This document shows positions 22,774-35,821 of a stretch of DNA of 64,000 nt, one piece after another; the first letter of the stretch is position 1, and each line of letters begins with the position of its first letter. The notes below the pieces were generated by a model. It made no database searches, was not told the origin of the DNA, and saw only the letters and a list, made by a program, of their open reading frames with translations. Location of the stretch: assembly GCA_014526335.1 (NCBI GenBank), contig JACTAT010000024.1, positions 944,673 through 1,008,672 on the forward strand, read 5' to 3'. The position numbers and the translations under genes are program-made. This DNA is from Chrysaora quinquecirrha. Lineage: Eukaryota > Cnidaria > Scyphozoa > Semaeostomeae > Pelagiidae.

Positions 22774-23472
22774 GTTTGTCCTTTTGATGAACGAGGTATA
22801 TTTATATTGTGGGGCGACTCTCTAGTCTGTCCTTTTGATAAACGAGGTATATTTATAGTGGAGGCAACTCTCTAGTCTGTCCTTTTGATAAACAAGGTAT
22901 ATTTATTTGGGGGGCAACTCTCTAGCCTGCCCTTTTGATAAACGAGGTATATTTATATTGGGGGCAACTCTCTATTTTGTCCTTTTGATAAACAAGGTAT
23001 ATTTATATTGGGGGCAACTCTCTAGCCTGCCCTTTTGATAAACGAGGTATATTTATATTGGGGCAACTCTCTATTTTGTCCTTTTGATAAACAAGGTATA
23101 TTTATATTGGGGGCAACTCTCTAGTCTGTCCTTTTGTTAAACGAGGTATAATTATATTGGGAGCAACTCTCTAGCCTGTCCTTTTGATAAACGAGGTATA
23201 TTTATATTGGGGGCAACTCTCTAGTCTGTCCTTTTGATAAACAAGGTATATTTATATTGAGGGCAACTCTCTAGTCTGTCCTTTTGATAAACAAGGTATA
23301 TTTATATTGGGGGCAACTCTCTAGTCTGTCCTTTTGATAAACGAGGTGCATTTATATTGGGGGCAACTCTCTAGTCTGTCCTTTTAATAAACGAGTTATA
23401 TTTATACTGGGGGCAACTCCCTAGTCTGTCCTTTTGATAAACGAGGTATAATTATATTGGAGCAACTCTCTT
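22774..23472. repeat. 50-bp minisatellite, ~14 copies
   Basis: Regular array of a 50-base unit: GTCTGTCCTTTTGATAAACG, then AGGTATATTTATATTGGGGG, then CAACTCTCTA. Copies differ mainly by G/A in AAACRAGG and by the length of the G run. The array stops directly beside the second polymerase fragment. Confidence 0.93.
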
Positions 23473-23489
23473 TTTGTTTTGCTTTGCAA

Positions 23490-23965
23490 AGTTGTTATGG
23501 AAATACATCAATGTTTTGTTAATATCCAATATGCCGAAACAAATATACATTGGTTTCTTGAGTGTAACTTTTTCTCAACCAAAAGCGTGTCTTCATTGAT
23601 TTCAATTACTCCATAAAAGTTTGGATTCCATACCCATTTTCTCAAGACTATTCCATCAGTACAGATTTGAAAGTGATGATGATTTCTTGCATTTTCCATC
23701 CTCTTCCCGACCACGGAATTATTCATCAACTTGAAGAGATCTTTTCCAAAGTTGTTTCTTGCATGTGTTCTCTTCTGGGTATTAAAATTAATGTATTCTT
23801 TCAGCAATAGACTTTGCTTGAATTCGATGATTTCATGAACTTTTGTCAGCTTCAAACCCAATTCTAAACACTGCTTCAAATTTCATTCATGCATCAGCTA
23901 TTCTTCTTTGTTAAATATATTTGGTATTATCTTTGGTGTTGCCTTAAACTTTTTTCCATTGGAAA
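23490..23965 (-). pseudogene. Second family-B DNA polymerase fragment (Polinton-type)
   Basis: Motif-B region of the same kind of polymerase as at 10862-11085. It reads L-G-L-K-L-T-K-V-H-E-I-I-E-F, K-E-Y-I-N-F-N-T-Q-K-R, D-L-F-K-L-M-N-N-S-V-V-G-K and W-N-P-N-F-Y-G-V, and then, after a frame change near 23575, sequence matching the start of the fragment at 9107. Motif A and motif C are absent. It keeps the segment just upstream of motif B that is missing from the first copy. The Y/F of the N-S-x-Y/F-G motif is V here. It is a separate, more decayed copy from another insertion or a segmental duplication. Confidence 0.8.
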
Positions 23966-24868
23966 GTTAGCTGTGGTGATTGATTCGGCCAGGTGAACTA
24001 AACTTCCCTGAATGACTTTATCGTTTTAAGTATCTTAATAAGCTACTGGCTAATCAAAACTCAGTTTCCCTAGCAGATTATTTTGGAGCAGCATAGAAAA
24101 CATATTTGCTATTCATGAAAGAAATGTTGTTATTTCGCGTATATAGTGTTCACATTCAAAGTTTTATCCATGCCATGGCGTTCTTTATGAAGACTCCACT
24201 GTTTACCTGTGCCAAGACCACCTTCCTATTGTGCAAGAATTGAAACCTAGGGTGGCTTAGAGGTATATCTGTGCTGAGCTAAATATTTCTATGGTGTTCA
24301 TAGGACTTATTCAAGTATTTAGACTATGGAGCTATGAAAATCATATAAAAGGGCAGCCAATTTTTTTAAGTATAGGGGAGCAGAGATCTCCCTGTTGGCA
24401 GTTGTATAACATCACCCTGTGGATGTGTTTCTGGTCATCATTCATTTCAGGATACAAGATAAAATAAGATTCAAGCATCAGATTTGTCTACAATCTTGGA
24501 CAAAAATTATGAGAGAAACTGAAGTGTTCGTTACTGTTCGTCTTACATTCGCATTTCACCTCTCTCGCCTCAATGTGGATCAAATGGCGCGGAATTGTTT
24601 TCAGTGTCACTCAACATTGACGCAAAGGTTGAGGGGAAGTGTATTTTTGATAAGCCAAGCTAATGTTAAGGAATTATGCAAGTATTACTCGGTATCTTCT
24701 GGCTGTCTCGATGTATATGTATGTATATCTTTGTATGTATATATAAGCACACTAATCCTTAGTACAAAGGTTTTTCATAGCGGCATTAATTTAATCGAAA
24801 GGAAATAATTACAATTTCATACGTAAAAAAAGTTAAAACTTGTTTCAAATGAATATCTTAACCTAAAA
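23966..24868. other. No gene recognised
   Basis: A plus-strand frame at 24419-24808 has no recognisable pattern and is followed directly by the poly(A) end of a LINE. Nothing else stands out. Confidence 0.45.
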
Positions 24869-26762
24869 TTTTTTTTTTGTTTTTTTTTTTATAAAATGAA
24901 TCAAAAACCTAATTTTGTGTTTAGTCTCAATTTAAATTGTCCATAAGAAGAGGTGATTTATCTGAGTTGATTTAATCTCATCCATCCAATGTTATGAAGC
25001 AATAGAGTTGCATGTTCGCGCTTGGGAGCTCCAGCAATGACTCTTGCAGCGAAGTTTTGGACCATTTGTGCCTTATTGGTGACATTCTTACTAGCAGTGT
25101 CATATACAATATCACCATAGTTTTCCTGTGCTTGATCGCTTCAAGTCTGTAATATGCTCCTTCAATGTAAGATTTTGATCAAATTTCATGCCTAGATTTT
25201 TAACAGTTGGGACAGCTTCAATTGGAGTGTCTTGGATCAGTATAGTTTTGCTTTGAGGGGAAATTTTTGCTAATTGCTGTCGGGTACCATAGATAATATA
25301 CTGAAATTTATCAGGATTCGCTTTCAGTTTATTCTTTGTGAACCAGTCTAAAATCAAATTACACTTTTTAACTAGTTCTGAAACAGCAGTATCCAATGAT
25401 TTTACAGTCCAGCCGGTGAATAGTTGTAGATCGTCTGCATATCCATGGATGCTAGTCTCCATTGTCCCAGGTGGTGCATTTTCCACCACGATCGCAGGTA
25501 TTTCGTTTATGTACAAGATGAATAGCAAGGGGCTGCGTACAGATCCCTGAGGTACACCACATTGTGAAATTTTGTTGTCCGATAAAATATCATTTACTTT
25601 CACATACTGAGAGCGGTTTCGGAGATATGAGCCAAACCAGAACACTGAATGATAGTCAAAACCGTATTTGAGCAATTTCACTAGCAGGAATGTGTGATCG
25701 ATTGTATCAAAAGCTTTACTAAGATCCATCATTATTGTTGGTGTTATCATTCCTTTGCTCATGTTCATCAATGCATGTTAATGCTGTCTCTGTTGAATGA
25801 TGTTTCCGGAAACCAGAGTAGTATTTCTCTAAAATATTGTTCGTATTAAGGTAATGTAAGACCTGCTTGCTCACGAGTTTTTCCATTATTTTTGACAGAA
25901 TAGGCAGAATGGAAATTGGTCTATAATTGGAGTATGCCAGTTTTTCTCCACTCTTATGTACTGGTGTTATAACAGAAGTTTTCCATAGAGATGGGCAGTT
26001 TCCAGTAGCTATACTCAAGTTTATTAAACGAGCAATCGAGTTTGCCACTATGTCTGCAACAATTTTCAGTGATTTCAGATCAACGCTGTCAATTCCTTTT
26101 GCCTTATTGGAAGGCATTGTCCTGAGGATGTCAAGAACCTCACTTGTTGTCACGGTCCTGAAGGAGAATGATGACTTTATATCGAATGGAAATTTGAAGC
26201 GCCGGTGACATAGAGGGAGAATTTCTTGAGTTTTTGGTCCCACCGTTGCAAAGAATTGATTGAGTTCAGTAGCTTTTCTTTTTGTTGCCCATTGCTGAGG
26301 AATTCCGTTACTTTCTTTTTTGGTAGGCATAAGGCGCTTCAGGTTTTTCCAAATTTGTTTTGGGTCGTCTTTGTTTTCTTCTAGAAGTTTTTTGAAAAAA
26401 GAGTCTTAAGCATTATTTACCGCCATTTTAACAGCTTTCTTTCCAACTTTGAAATTTTCCAAAGCCCTTTCACATTTTGATTGTACTGCGCTTTTTATAA
26501 GTTGATCTTTTTTGTTTATCATATCTTGCAGTTCCGGAGTGAACCATGGCTTCGGCCTTGCTCGGACTTTTATCATTCGCTCAGGTGCATGTTTATTGAG
26601 TACTTTCAAATAAAGTTCAGTCCATAGAAGTACTGCTGTGTCAACATCATTCAGTCTTCCACATCTAGCAAGGGGCAGCTTTGTGATGTCAGCTTTGAAA
26701 TTGTCTGCATTGAAGTGCTTGTATGTTCGGACTTTCTTGAAAATCCTAATTTTTGTTTGCAA
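24869..26762 (-). mobile_element. Non-LTR retrotransposon (CR1/L2/Jockey-like), 5'-truncated, with poly(A) end
   Basis: Minus-strand LINE whose 3' end is marked by an A-rich tail at 24869-24891 (T-run on the + strand). It contains the segment between endonuclease and RT, the RT itself and a C-terminal end. The endonuclease and first ORF are absent, as usual for a 5'-truncated LINE copy. Confidence 0.85.
25112..26762 (-). pseudogene. LINE ORF2 reverse transcriptase, frameshifted
   Basis: Reverse transcriptase for target-primed integration. 26406-26762 holds the region before the RT (P-W-F-T-P-E-L). 25719-26330 has K-A-K-G-I-D-S-V, the V-I-T-P-V-H-K-S-G box and N-Y-R-P-I-S-I-L-P, ending in the G-F-R-K-H-H-S-T-E segment. 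25112-25771 has D-L-S-K-A-F-D-T-I-D-H, C-G-V-P-Q-G-S and the catalytic Y-A-D-D. Further C-terminal sequence (A-R-V-I-A-G-A-P-K-R) continues in another frame to about 24950. Shifts occur near 26400, 25740 and 25130. S-V-R-S-P-L-L-F replaces the usual S-V-L-G-P-L-L-F, a sign of decay. Confidence 0.9.
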
Positions 26763-28189
26763 AAGCTTTCCTATTTCATGAACTAACTGTCCATTTGAAA
26801 CCGCATTTTATCTGCATCATTCCAGAAGAGTAAATAATTAAACCAAGCTTTCAGGGAAAGCAAGGGATTTTTAATCCAGCTTTGTTGGAAAACCAGGAAT
26901 CGCAGGACCAGCTTTCTTTGAATTGGGAAAGCTGGGAAGGTCATTTGAAAAGCTTAAAAGGACGGATAATCTTTTGCTTGGGTGTGAAAAATTTCTGAGT
27001 TTCCTAGAAAGCTGGGAATGCATTGAAGAATGAAGTAAAAGAAAACCCAACCTTCTTGGAAAAGCGGGGAACTGAATGCAATGAAACTCAAATTGAAGTG
27101 AAATAGAAATCGGTTAATAGCATGCATTGTCAAGTCACCCTTTCTTGCTCAAGGTAAGTCAATGGTTTTATTGCCCTGCTTCTATGATTTTTCAACATTT
27201 CACTAAATTATTCTGCATAACAACAGTTATTAAGTAATTCTTGTAATTCATAAGCATCTTAATAGGCTTCTGAACATGTTTTGCCTAGGCCCGGCCTGTT
27301 CAAGGAAGGGCAGAGTTGGTAATAACCTACTGTATCCACTGTATCTGCCTGCAGGTATATAGCCTTTTAGTTTATGCAAAAGTAAAGAAGAGAATAAACT
27401 CATGTAGCTTCTCTTTCATAGCTTCCTAAAGCTAAGCAGCTGCCAATATGTACCCAGCTACAATACGGTATGCATTTTTTCACAGTGACTATTTGACCTG
27501 CAGCCGGTCAGGCATAAGAGAAAACTAATTGACCGACAGTCTTTATTATGCATGAGTGAATGCAGATTGACATTTAAGCGGCGAAAAAAATCTGCAAAGG
27601 GCAGGACTTTACTGCAGTCTCCAACTGAGTTTTTACTTCAACTTGCTTGATTGAAGTTTATGACTGAATTTTCTTCGATGATTTCTGACTTTTGCTGACT
27701 TTTTTTAGGCAGTTTGATTATAAAACATGTGGCCGAAAAATGTTAAGAAACACAAGATCAGATTTGTTTAACTAACAGTTCAATGTAATAAAACTAATCT
27801 TTTTCAATCATTAAAACCCATCTTTAAAACCCATTACAGCACAACATCAATAGTGTATTTCTTGACATGAAATAAAACAGACAGACAAGCAATTGGTTTC
27901 AGTGTAATAATGTTTGTCTTCCTAAATTGTTTTTAAGCTGAAACATCAAATCCATGAGAGTCAAGATCAAACAGAACTCTCGACTGTAGGCTATATATAT
28001 ACTTGTACTGAACTGAATTAACTACTTGGTAGCTTCTAGTACACTCTTTTTTTATATGAACACAGTTGATAAGAAGATTGAGGCCCGACTTGCCAAAAAA
28101 ATAAGAACAAAGTAAGAACATGTCCAGCCCCCAGACGAAAAAGAAGAACATGGCAACGCTGTAGCAATGTCCGAAGGAAACTGATGATT
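26763..28189. other. No gene recognised
   Basis: Contains scattered AAGCTTTC / GGGAAAGC words around 26850-27060 that hint at an old short repeat, but no coding signature. Confidence 0.45.
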
Positions 28190-28560
28190 ATGACGGGTGA
28201 CAGATGATGATTATAATTATGAGGATGATGATTATGTTGATGATGATGATGATGCTCTAGTCGATGACGACAAGGACGACGATGATGATCATGTTGAAGA
28301 TGACAATGATGATCGCTGTTGACATGATCTTAATCGTCATCGACAAAATCATCATCATCTTCAACTTAATCATCATCGTCTATAACAATAATGATGATGA
28401 TGTTGATGATGATGATGATGGTGATCATATTGGAGAATAAGGATATTGAAGATGATGATAATGATGATAATTGAAGATGAAGATGATGATCATGAAGATT
28501 AAGATGATGATCATTATGATAATGATGTGAATGATAACCATGATCAGATGAACCTTTCCT
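28190..28560. repeat. GAT/ATG-rich simple-sequence region
   Basis: Degenerate trinucleotide repeat (GATGAT / ATCATC). Frames through it encode His, Asp or Ile runs and are artefacts of the repeat. Confidence 0.9.
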
Positions 28561-29599
28561 GGAAGAAAGGGAAAATCCCAAAGCTTTGAATCGAAAATAG
28601 AAACTCTCTAGCTATGTATACTGTACTAATAAATTTGAACTCATAGGTTGAGCTGTGTAACAAATAGCTCCCTTCCCTTCAGTGCACAGAAACCTGTAAT
28701 CTTCGCTTCATATGATGAATTTTTTATTCTAGTACCTTCAATAGCCATCATAAGAATTTCCATGTTATGCAAATAACTATATCCGATAATTAGTATTACT
28801 AAGTAAAATTGATTACCAACTTTCAGTAATTTACTTTCAGATGATTCCCGAAGCCGCAAACAATTTTTGTGAAAAATCTCTTGTCTTACTTGGAAATAAT
28901 TTCTGCTGCGCAACAGTCCCCTCCTCTCTTCACACAGAAATATCTAACACCTAAGAGGACTTCTAGAAACGTAAGAGGACTTCTAGAATATCATTGTCAG
29001 AAGTTTCCCCATCAAAAATTGTATGAAAATATTTCAAGAAAAAATCGAAGTAAATTTGAGCTACATTTTGCAATATGTGTAGTCAAACCATCTTTTGAAG
29101 CCTGACCGAGCCAGCTTTTTTGCAAAAAAATCATAGTTTCAAAATTTTTATTTTCAGAAGTTTTGATGCTATAGAATGTTCCTGTATCGTGGATCAAACT
29201 CACAACCTTTAGCCCAAGGAAGAAGCGCATTATTCCACTGTGCTGCACTGACAGTTGATTCTAATTGATGTTTTTGGCAAGCAATTGCATTTTGTTCATT
29301 ATGCCCATTAACAACAACACTTACGGCGACTTCAAAGTTTACTTGCTAGTATTTGTGGTTTATCTTTTGTTACGTTTTGGCAGGAAAAGTGTCTATATGC
29401 CTATATGCCTCTATGCCTACTTTTATGTCTATTACAAAGAACACCCTCTTAATATGTCCTTCGGACATAAAGATGTCTTTTTGAAGTTTCATCTCTTTTC
29501 CACAAGACAGAGAGCTATGCAATTACTAAATAAAAGTATAAAGAACATATGCCAAACTGTTACTTATTGTTCGTAGAATGATTTTATTGTGTTTGGTTG

Positions 29600-30170
29600 T
29601 AGAGAAATCAATGTTGTGATAAGAACACCACTAACAACAATCGATTCTCGAAAACGTTTGGAAGTAAGCAAAAGAGTGGGACTAAAAATAGATGATAATG
29701 ATAAAAATAAAAAAGATCAAACATGGTTTGCAAGAGGAGTAAAAAATATCAGTTTCTGGGAAAACGTAAAGCATATATTAAGAAAGCTGATTCTAGAAAT
29801 AGGTCTACTATGATTAAAGGAAAAAAGAGTATAAAAAAGTAACTAATACATTTAAAGTCAGGTATAATAAAAATCTTAATGAGAAATTAAGGAATTTAAG
29901 TGCCAAAATGCTAAACAATTCTGGACAATTATTAAACATAATAAGAAAGAATCATTATAAGATGTATCTTCTTATTCCTTGTTTCAACATTTCAAAAAAC
30001 TTGAGTAAAGAAGATGAAGAAGCAATTCTGCCTGCAACAGATACATCTGAAGAGGATCTGGACCTAAATATGAGTATAACTAAAGATGAAGTAGAAAATA
30101 TAATTGAAAATTTTAAGAATAAGTGTCATAAAGTTGAGCAAAAGAAAAACACACCCAGATAAACCTGAAT
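29600..30170 (+). pseudogene. LINE ORF2 fragment between endonuclease and RT
   Basis: Plus-strand remnant: Q-T-W-F-A-R-G-V-K-N (the usual P-W-F-x-x-x-L-x-x region), then Y-N-K-N-L-N-E-K-L-R-N-L and a D-L-N-M-S-I-T-K-D-E-V-E-N-I-I segment preceding the RT. The RT proper is lost. The frame shifts at least twice. A downstream (GATGAT)4 near 30470 may be the 3' simple-repeat end of the same element. Confidence 0.6.
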
Positions 30171-31429
30171 TAGGCTCATAATGATGTCTTAATCAGGAGA
30201 TGTCTTAATCTCCTGTAACACTAAATCAAAATTCCACTGCTCTTTTCTTTTCTTTTGCTTCTCTGCTTGTTACGAATCTGGATTTGTATTTAATTTTCTT
30301 CTCATTTTCTTGCTGCATGTAAGCTTTGCTGTTATTTGCTATAATTGATATTGTTGATTCTGGGAGTCACTTAATTAATGTTAACTAGCTTAATGTAATA
30401 GTGACTCTAATGATTTAAATTGATTTGACGTACCCTGGCTGAGGGTGTGTTTAAAATATTGAAATTTTGATGATGATGATGATGGCAAAAAATTATGTGG
30501 TTGTTATAAAAAAGAATGTAGAGATGTAACAGCACAAGTTTACGATAAGACTAGGTAAAGCTTCCAGACTATATTTAAAGTATTGTATTCTCGAATATCG
30601 GGAGCAGGAAAGGTGTTCCTCAAGATTTAGGTAAAAAGACCAACCATCATGATATACGTCTAATATTCCTTCATAATTTTATAAGAAAAAGATTTAAATA
30701 TATATTTTATACAGTAAAAGATTATCATGTTATTTTTGGAAGAAGAAAGTATACCCAGTATAACAAGTTGAAGAGTTCCCCATGTTGAAACATCATGTCA
30801 TTTTGCAGGAACTATTTTTTGCCAGAAAATGCAATTTTTTGACAAATTGCTTCACAAAAGCTTGATGAGGACTGGCTGCCCACCCGTCTGTCTACACAAG
30901 AAGATAAGGCACAATTGTAACATACCTTCGCCCAGATGAAAACGACCCTTTGTAACAATTAACTTGAAAGATTTACTTATGCATTCACCATAAAACCATA
31001 AATATGCATTACTAAATTAGCTACATCATACAATTTACTCGAATATACCCATTTTGCTAAATTGGGTAATGTCAATTTATCAAGCTGCATTCAGCATTCA
31101 CCATCCAACCATAACGAAAATAAGACTAAAATGTGATTGTTATATAGTTTTAAGGTGAAAAGAATGAAATTATCTTTATTCATTTGCTAACTACATGAAA
31201 AAACAGAAATAGATTTTCAATTAATTCAATTTGAATCTTAAGCCTTGGGAGTATTTGTATTTTTTCACTATTTGTGTGCAGATCATAATGAAAATACCCT
31301 AACTAATCCATACGTACATTTAAGCAACATGAAAAGAAAAAAGAAAAAATGGACAACATAAATTAAACAATAGAACAGTCAAGAGGTGAAACTCAGCAGG
31401 ATTAAGGTTACTCTTTCTTACAATGATAA
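30171..31429. other. No gene recognised
   Basis: AT-rich, with a probable LINE 3' tail up to about 30490. Nothing further is supported. Confidence 0.45.
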
Positions 31430-33410
31430 ATTGATGAATTACTGGTAGTTGCTCTTACAACTTCGACAATACCAGTACTTACTATACGGCTTCTTTGAGC
31501 AAACCCATTTGCATTTCCGTTTCATTTCAACTATCTTAATGGCACTGCTCCAAGCATTTGCTGAGAAATATCATTTTTTGCGATGTAGTTGGACAAAATC
31601 TTCATCTTTTATTAAATCGGTAATTTTGTCCACATTCGTCTGTATCTGTTCATCAATGAATGCACCATCAAGGACTTTCTTTGCCACTTATAGGCTTGAC
31701 AAAGCATTCCAGGATACTCTTCTTCTTTCACTGGCCATAGCTTGGACAATGGGATGATTCCTTTGCTACATTTTACCTTTTAAAACTGAAAATAAATGCT
31801 TAACTGGCTGCAGTTGTAACAAGAGTTTAATGAAGAGAAGAATGTAAAATAAAGCAGGAACACAATGATTCGCAAGCAGGACTATGCATTCATTATATGG
31901 TCCAAATGTGGTACTGAAATTTCGCCTTGCTTAGCCTTGTTTTTGCATCTACATGTCCCTATTTCATTTCCTTTTACCTTTTTTACTATTGGTAATCCAA
32001 TAAAAGTTAAGTCAGCACCTTTTGGCCTGCCTTGTTTCAACACCTTTGTTGGCATTTTTGTATTATCACTCTGGGTCTTGTTACTAACAGTTTTTTTCAC
32101 TGAAACAATCTTTGGACTTTGATACACCTTGTATATTACTCTTGACTCGCTCATTATTGCACGTTATATCATTACTCTGGGCTCTATCAGTAGCTTCTTT
32201 ACTTTACTGCAACAAAACTCTTGCAGAACATTACTTTCTCCTTGGTTGACTGCCTCCAGATTAATGTCAGCTTGAGTACACATTTCAAGGTTAGATCTTT
32301 GATGTAAGGTTTTGCCATTCACTAAGATATCTATTCTATTCTAATTTTTTTGGATTTTACAATGGAATTAGAACAATCAGAATCTCCTGTTTGCCATGAA
32401 TGAAGAAATGACTCCATTTGCGCCATTCTAGCGGTGAATATCTTCATTCCGCCCTCAGATGTCACAGAAGCAAGTGGTTAAGCTGTTGGTTGTGTTTGCA
32501 TCACTGAAATTCCATAACCATCATTGTCTGCTTCGGTACCTTGATTGACGTTAGTTAACAATTTTTCACAAAAATCAATGGTCCAGCAATCTGCAACCAA
32601 GGGTTTGTGGTATTTTGATATACATAACGAAGAGGACTTTGAATACATGGCAACATGGAAGACCTATCCTTTTCATGAAGTTGCAGGCACACTCATCTGT
32701 AGATGATATTTACTGAGAATTCTTCCACCCAGATACTAGAAACGTATTTCTGGCAAGGTGTCTCTTACATTGACCTTAGCGGATAACTCTGCTTGTTTCT
32801 CAATGATTTTGAAAGCATATGAATTCTCGCAGTCTGCATATTTCTTTAATTTGTCACTCGGAAATGGGAGATAGGTTGAACATCAAGTGATTTCTTTCAT
32901 TTTTTAGGTAGCTAAGAACAACAAAAAAATCTTGGAATCACTGCATCAAGCTTCCATATTTTGCGCAGACACTCTTAATTTTGAAGTTCATACACTCTAA
33001 TCGATTGTTTGTGGTCTCTACCAAATTAAAAGCAGCATCTTAAAAACATGAAACCCCTTGCTCTGATTATATGCCAGTTGTCATTGTAATAGCAAATCAC
33101 TGAGTTTATTTTTGTGTCCTTCTACATGCCAAAATATTTTTCATATTTGGTCAAAGGTTTGTAAGTAAATAATTTTTTAGGATATCTCAAGACACATTGT
33201 CCTTTCATCTGACGTAATACCCCTATTTCAATTCTAGTCTCTTGTCTGAATGACCTCAGTACATGGTAAAGATATATCTGCATTGATGCCTGTGAAAAGC
33301 TTCTTTCTAATATGTTTCTAATCTTCTTTATGATAATTTTTGCTACTGTTCGAGATGCAGAAACTTTTCCATTAATGGCAGGGCTTTGTGGAAAATGGCT
33401 TTCCACTCAA
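31430..33410 (-). pseudogene. MULE-like transposase remains with SWIM zinc finger
   Basis: Minus-strand remains of a Mutator-like transposase. A SWIM-type finger is readable at about 32645-32710 as C-A-C-x8-G-L-P-C-C-H-V-F. Downstream, 31882-32154 has K-V-L-K-Q-G-R-P-K-G-A-D and F-I-G-L-P, the linker commonly found after the SWIM finger in such proteins. 31449-31757, read on the minus strand, has a C-terminal segment with W-V-C and Y-W-C-R-S-C, resembling a Cys-rich C-terminus. Upstream, 33122-33406 is an open fragment ending Y-E-K-Y-F-G-M. Stops and shifts are frequent and the DDE catalytic core is not recognised, so this is a decayed copy. Confidence 0.55.
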
Positions 33411-33849
33411 TATCTCCATCAAATGTGGCCCTCATTATAGCAATGTTAAGGCAGTGAATTTAAATTCAAACTCAAATTCATGTAATTCAGCTACAGATAC
33501 TTGATTACAAGTATAAAAATAATTGTTAATAATTCACTATTGAAAATACAGTATTTAATTTAAAAATGACATTTTGTTATGTTGCTCAGGACGCTGAGAT
33601 AATTGAAATGGTTCAGAGCTCAGCTCCCTGTTAAAATTTTTGATAAGGGCAGTTATTTAAATGAAACTTCATTATTTAAAGCTGTATATGATATTGAATT
33701 TGAAAAGTTTTACAACATGAACAAAACAACAAATATAACAGTAATGGGAGAAGATAGAGAAAAAGGTTAGGATAAGAGAAAATGGTCGAAAATAAAAAAG
33801 AAAGACATGGGGAATTGAATGCTATTGTATAGGCAGATTACCTAATAAA
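33411..33849. other. No gene recognised
   Basis: AT-rich spacer between the MULE remains and a LINE; nothing supported. Confidence 0.5.
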
Positions 33850-35180
33850 GGTATTTTGATTCATAGTTTTGGTGAATTATTTAGTAAATGATTTCGAAAA
33901 CACTTGCAAAACAGAGTTTTGTTTCATTTGTCTCTTATGTGGTAGGGTATATCGTTCCATATCTTTATTCCATTATAAGTAAGAAATCTCTTTTTATAGT
34001 TTGTTCTTACATTTGGAATAGCTAATTTTTTGTTTGTAGCCTGGCGTGTCTTATGATCATGTTGGGAACATAAAGCTTGACCACCGTTTTTGATATCATA
34101 CATGAGCTGAGCATACTGGAGACTAAGACTATCTTGAAAATTTTATATTTCTAATTGACTGAAAATGGTATCACGCTGGTTGAGCTTTTTTCAAAGTTCA
34201 TTACTCTTAAAGCTTAGTTTAGATTTTGCTGTATAGGCTTAGTTTTGAATTCACAACCCCAATTAATCAATCCCTAGTTAATATGGGGGGGGGCAATAAA
34301 AGGAAAGTAAAGATTATGAAGGATTTGAATGGGCACAAATAGCTGGCAAGATAGCTGGCAATTTATATAAACTTTTTGCGTCCTTTCAGTTAAATATGAT
34401 TTTAACCAATTTAGTGCTATGCTTCTTATTCCATAATATTCTAGTTAATAGAGTAAGATGTTATGGTCAACAGTATCAAATGCTTTTGCTAGATCTAAAA
34501 AATACAGCATGAGAATTTTTTGTCTTCAATAGAGTTTATAAGCTGATTATAGAGATCTAAGATAGCCAGCGACTTTGACTTATTTTTTTGGAAGCCAAAT
34601 TGGTGTTCATAGGTAACATTGTGTTTCTCAAGAAAATTAGTAAGTCTACAATGCATTAGTTTTTCAAATATTTTAACAAAGATAGGGAGAAGAGATATTG
34701 GACGGTTATTAGTAATGCCATCTTGTGATTCCCCTTTATGAAATGGAATTACCTTAGCAAACTTTAGCATGGATGCATAATATCCAGATTTGAATGACTC
34801 ATTTATGAGATTAGTGATAGGGTTGGTTGAGACATCACTAACACATTTGATCAGTTTGACTGGGATGTCATAGGCACCTGGTGCTCTTGCTTCCTTTCGA
34901 TTTAACAATTGACTGTTTACTTCCAATGGTGTTACAGGCACAAGGAAAAAAGAATCACTGTTTGCATTATTTAAGTAATCAGTAAAATGTTTATTTGATG
35001 TTCCTAGTTAATCTACCAGATTTTGTGCAATATTAGCAAAAACACTGTTGAAATATTAGCTACCTGTTTTGGGTCTGATATTGTTTTTCCGCCTACTTTA
35101 ATCTTTAAATCTTGTGAGTTTTTTTACTCTCTCTACTGAGAAGGTTGTTTATTCCGACCCCAATTTTGCTAAACAGGCCA
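33850..35180 (-). pseudogene. LINE ORF2 reverse transcriptase (CR1/L2-like), decayed
   Basis: Minus-strand LINE reverse transcriptase. Before the RT there is I-K-V-G-G-K-T-I-S-D-P (about 35100). 34495-34941 holds A-P-G-A-Y-D-I-P-V-K, A-K-V-I-P-F-H-K-G, N-R-P-I-S-L-L-P-I and H-Q-F-G-F-Q-K-N. After a frameshift, F-L-D-L-A-K-A-F-D-T-V-D-H lies at 34450-34500. The C-terminal end (about 33870-34150) has R-Q-A-T-N-K-K, R-T-N-Y-K-K-R-F-L-T-Y-N-G and I-W-N-D-I-P. The catalytic Y-x-D-D segment is deleted. The copy ends close to the start of the large virus-like element at about 35.2 kb. Confidence 0.82.
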
Positions 35181-35212
35181 AGTCACCGGAGGTCTAGGAA
35201 TCATTGCTAAAT

Positions 35213-35793
35213 ATGGCCGATGTTTTGGGAAAGATAGATGTGAATAAACATCAACCGGACATTATAGATAATCTTGTCGACAGAGTGATGGAGCAAGAGA
35301 AGGAGGGAACGAAAACCAATAAGAAGAAAGAAATCGTAAAACCTGATGCCTTCAATACAATGGTAAAAATAGATTCCAAACTATTAAAAAAAGGAAACCG
35401 AAAAGGGGAGGAGGGTATAATCCCTTATGCATAGGTTTCTTGGCAAAGAAACCACAGAATATGAAGGAGATTAGACACAGATTTAAGGAAATGGAAGATG
35501 ATAATGATGATGAGGATGACGTTGAGAATCATGAAGATGATGGCAAGTTGAACAAAAAAGAAGAGGTTGTTAATACTACTAATGCTGCTGTAGCGAATTC
35601 AGCAGATGATGTGAAAACAAAGGAGATCAGAAAGAACAAGAGAAAAACTATTTCTATGACTGATGCAGATTTTTTAGCATTTAAGAAATTCAAAAAATGC
35701 AAAGCAACAATAAAGACAAGGGAATTATTATTTTATATACTTTTATATATATATAGATATATATTTTACACAGGTATGTTGTATTTTTTGTAA
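35213..35793 (+). pseudogene. Unrecognised charged protein
   Basis: Two frames, 35213-35434 (M-A-D-V-L-G-K-I-D-V) and about 35434-35793, read as one charged protein joined by a shift near 35432. The second part is acidic (D-D-N-D-D-E-D-D) and ends in a hydrophobic run of low complexity over (AT)-rich DNA, which is probably not coding. No family recognised. First gene of the large element on this strand. Confidence 0.4.
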
Positions 35794-35821
35794 ATAAGAA
35801 ATCAATACAGGATATGGCATT

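Noticed and set aside
22774..23472. CRISPR-like regular array
   Set aside because: The whole 50-bp unit repeats with no unique spacers, and the genome is eukaryotic; it is a minisatellite.
28241..28581. His- and Asp-rich frames
   Set aside because: Products of the GAT/ATG simple repeat.
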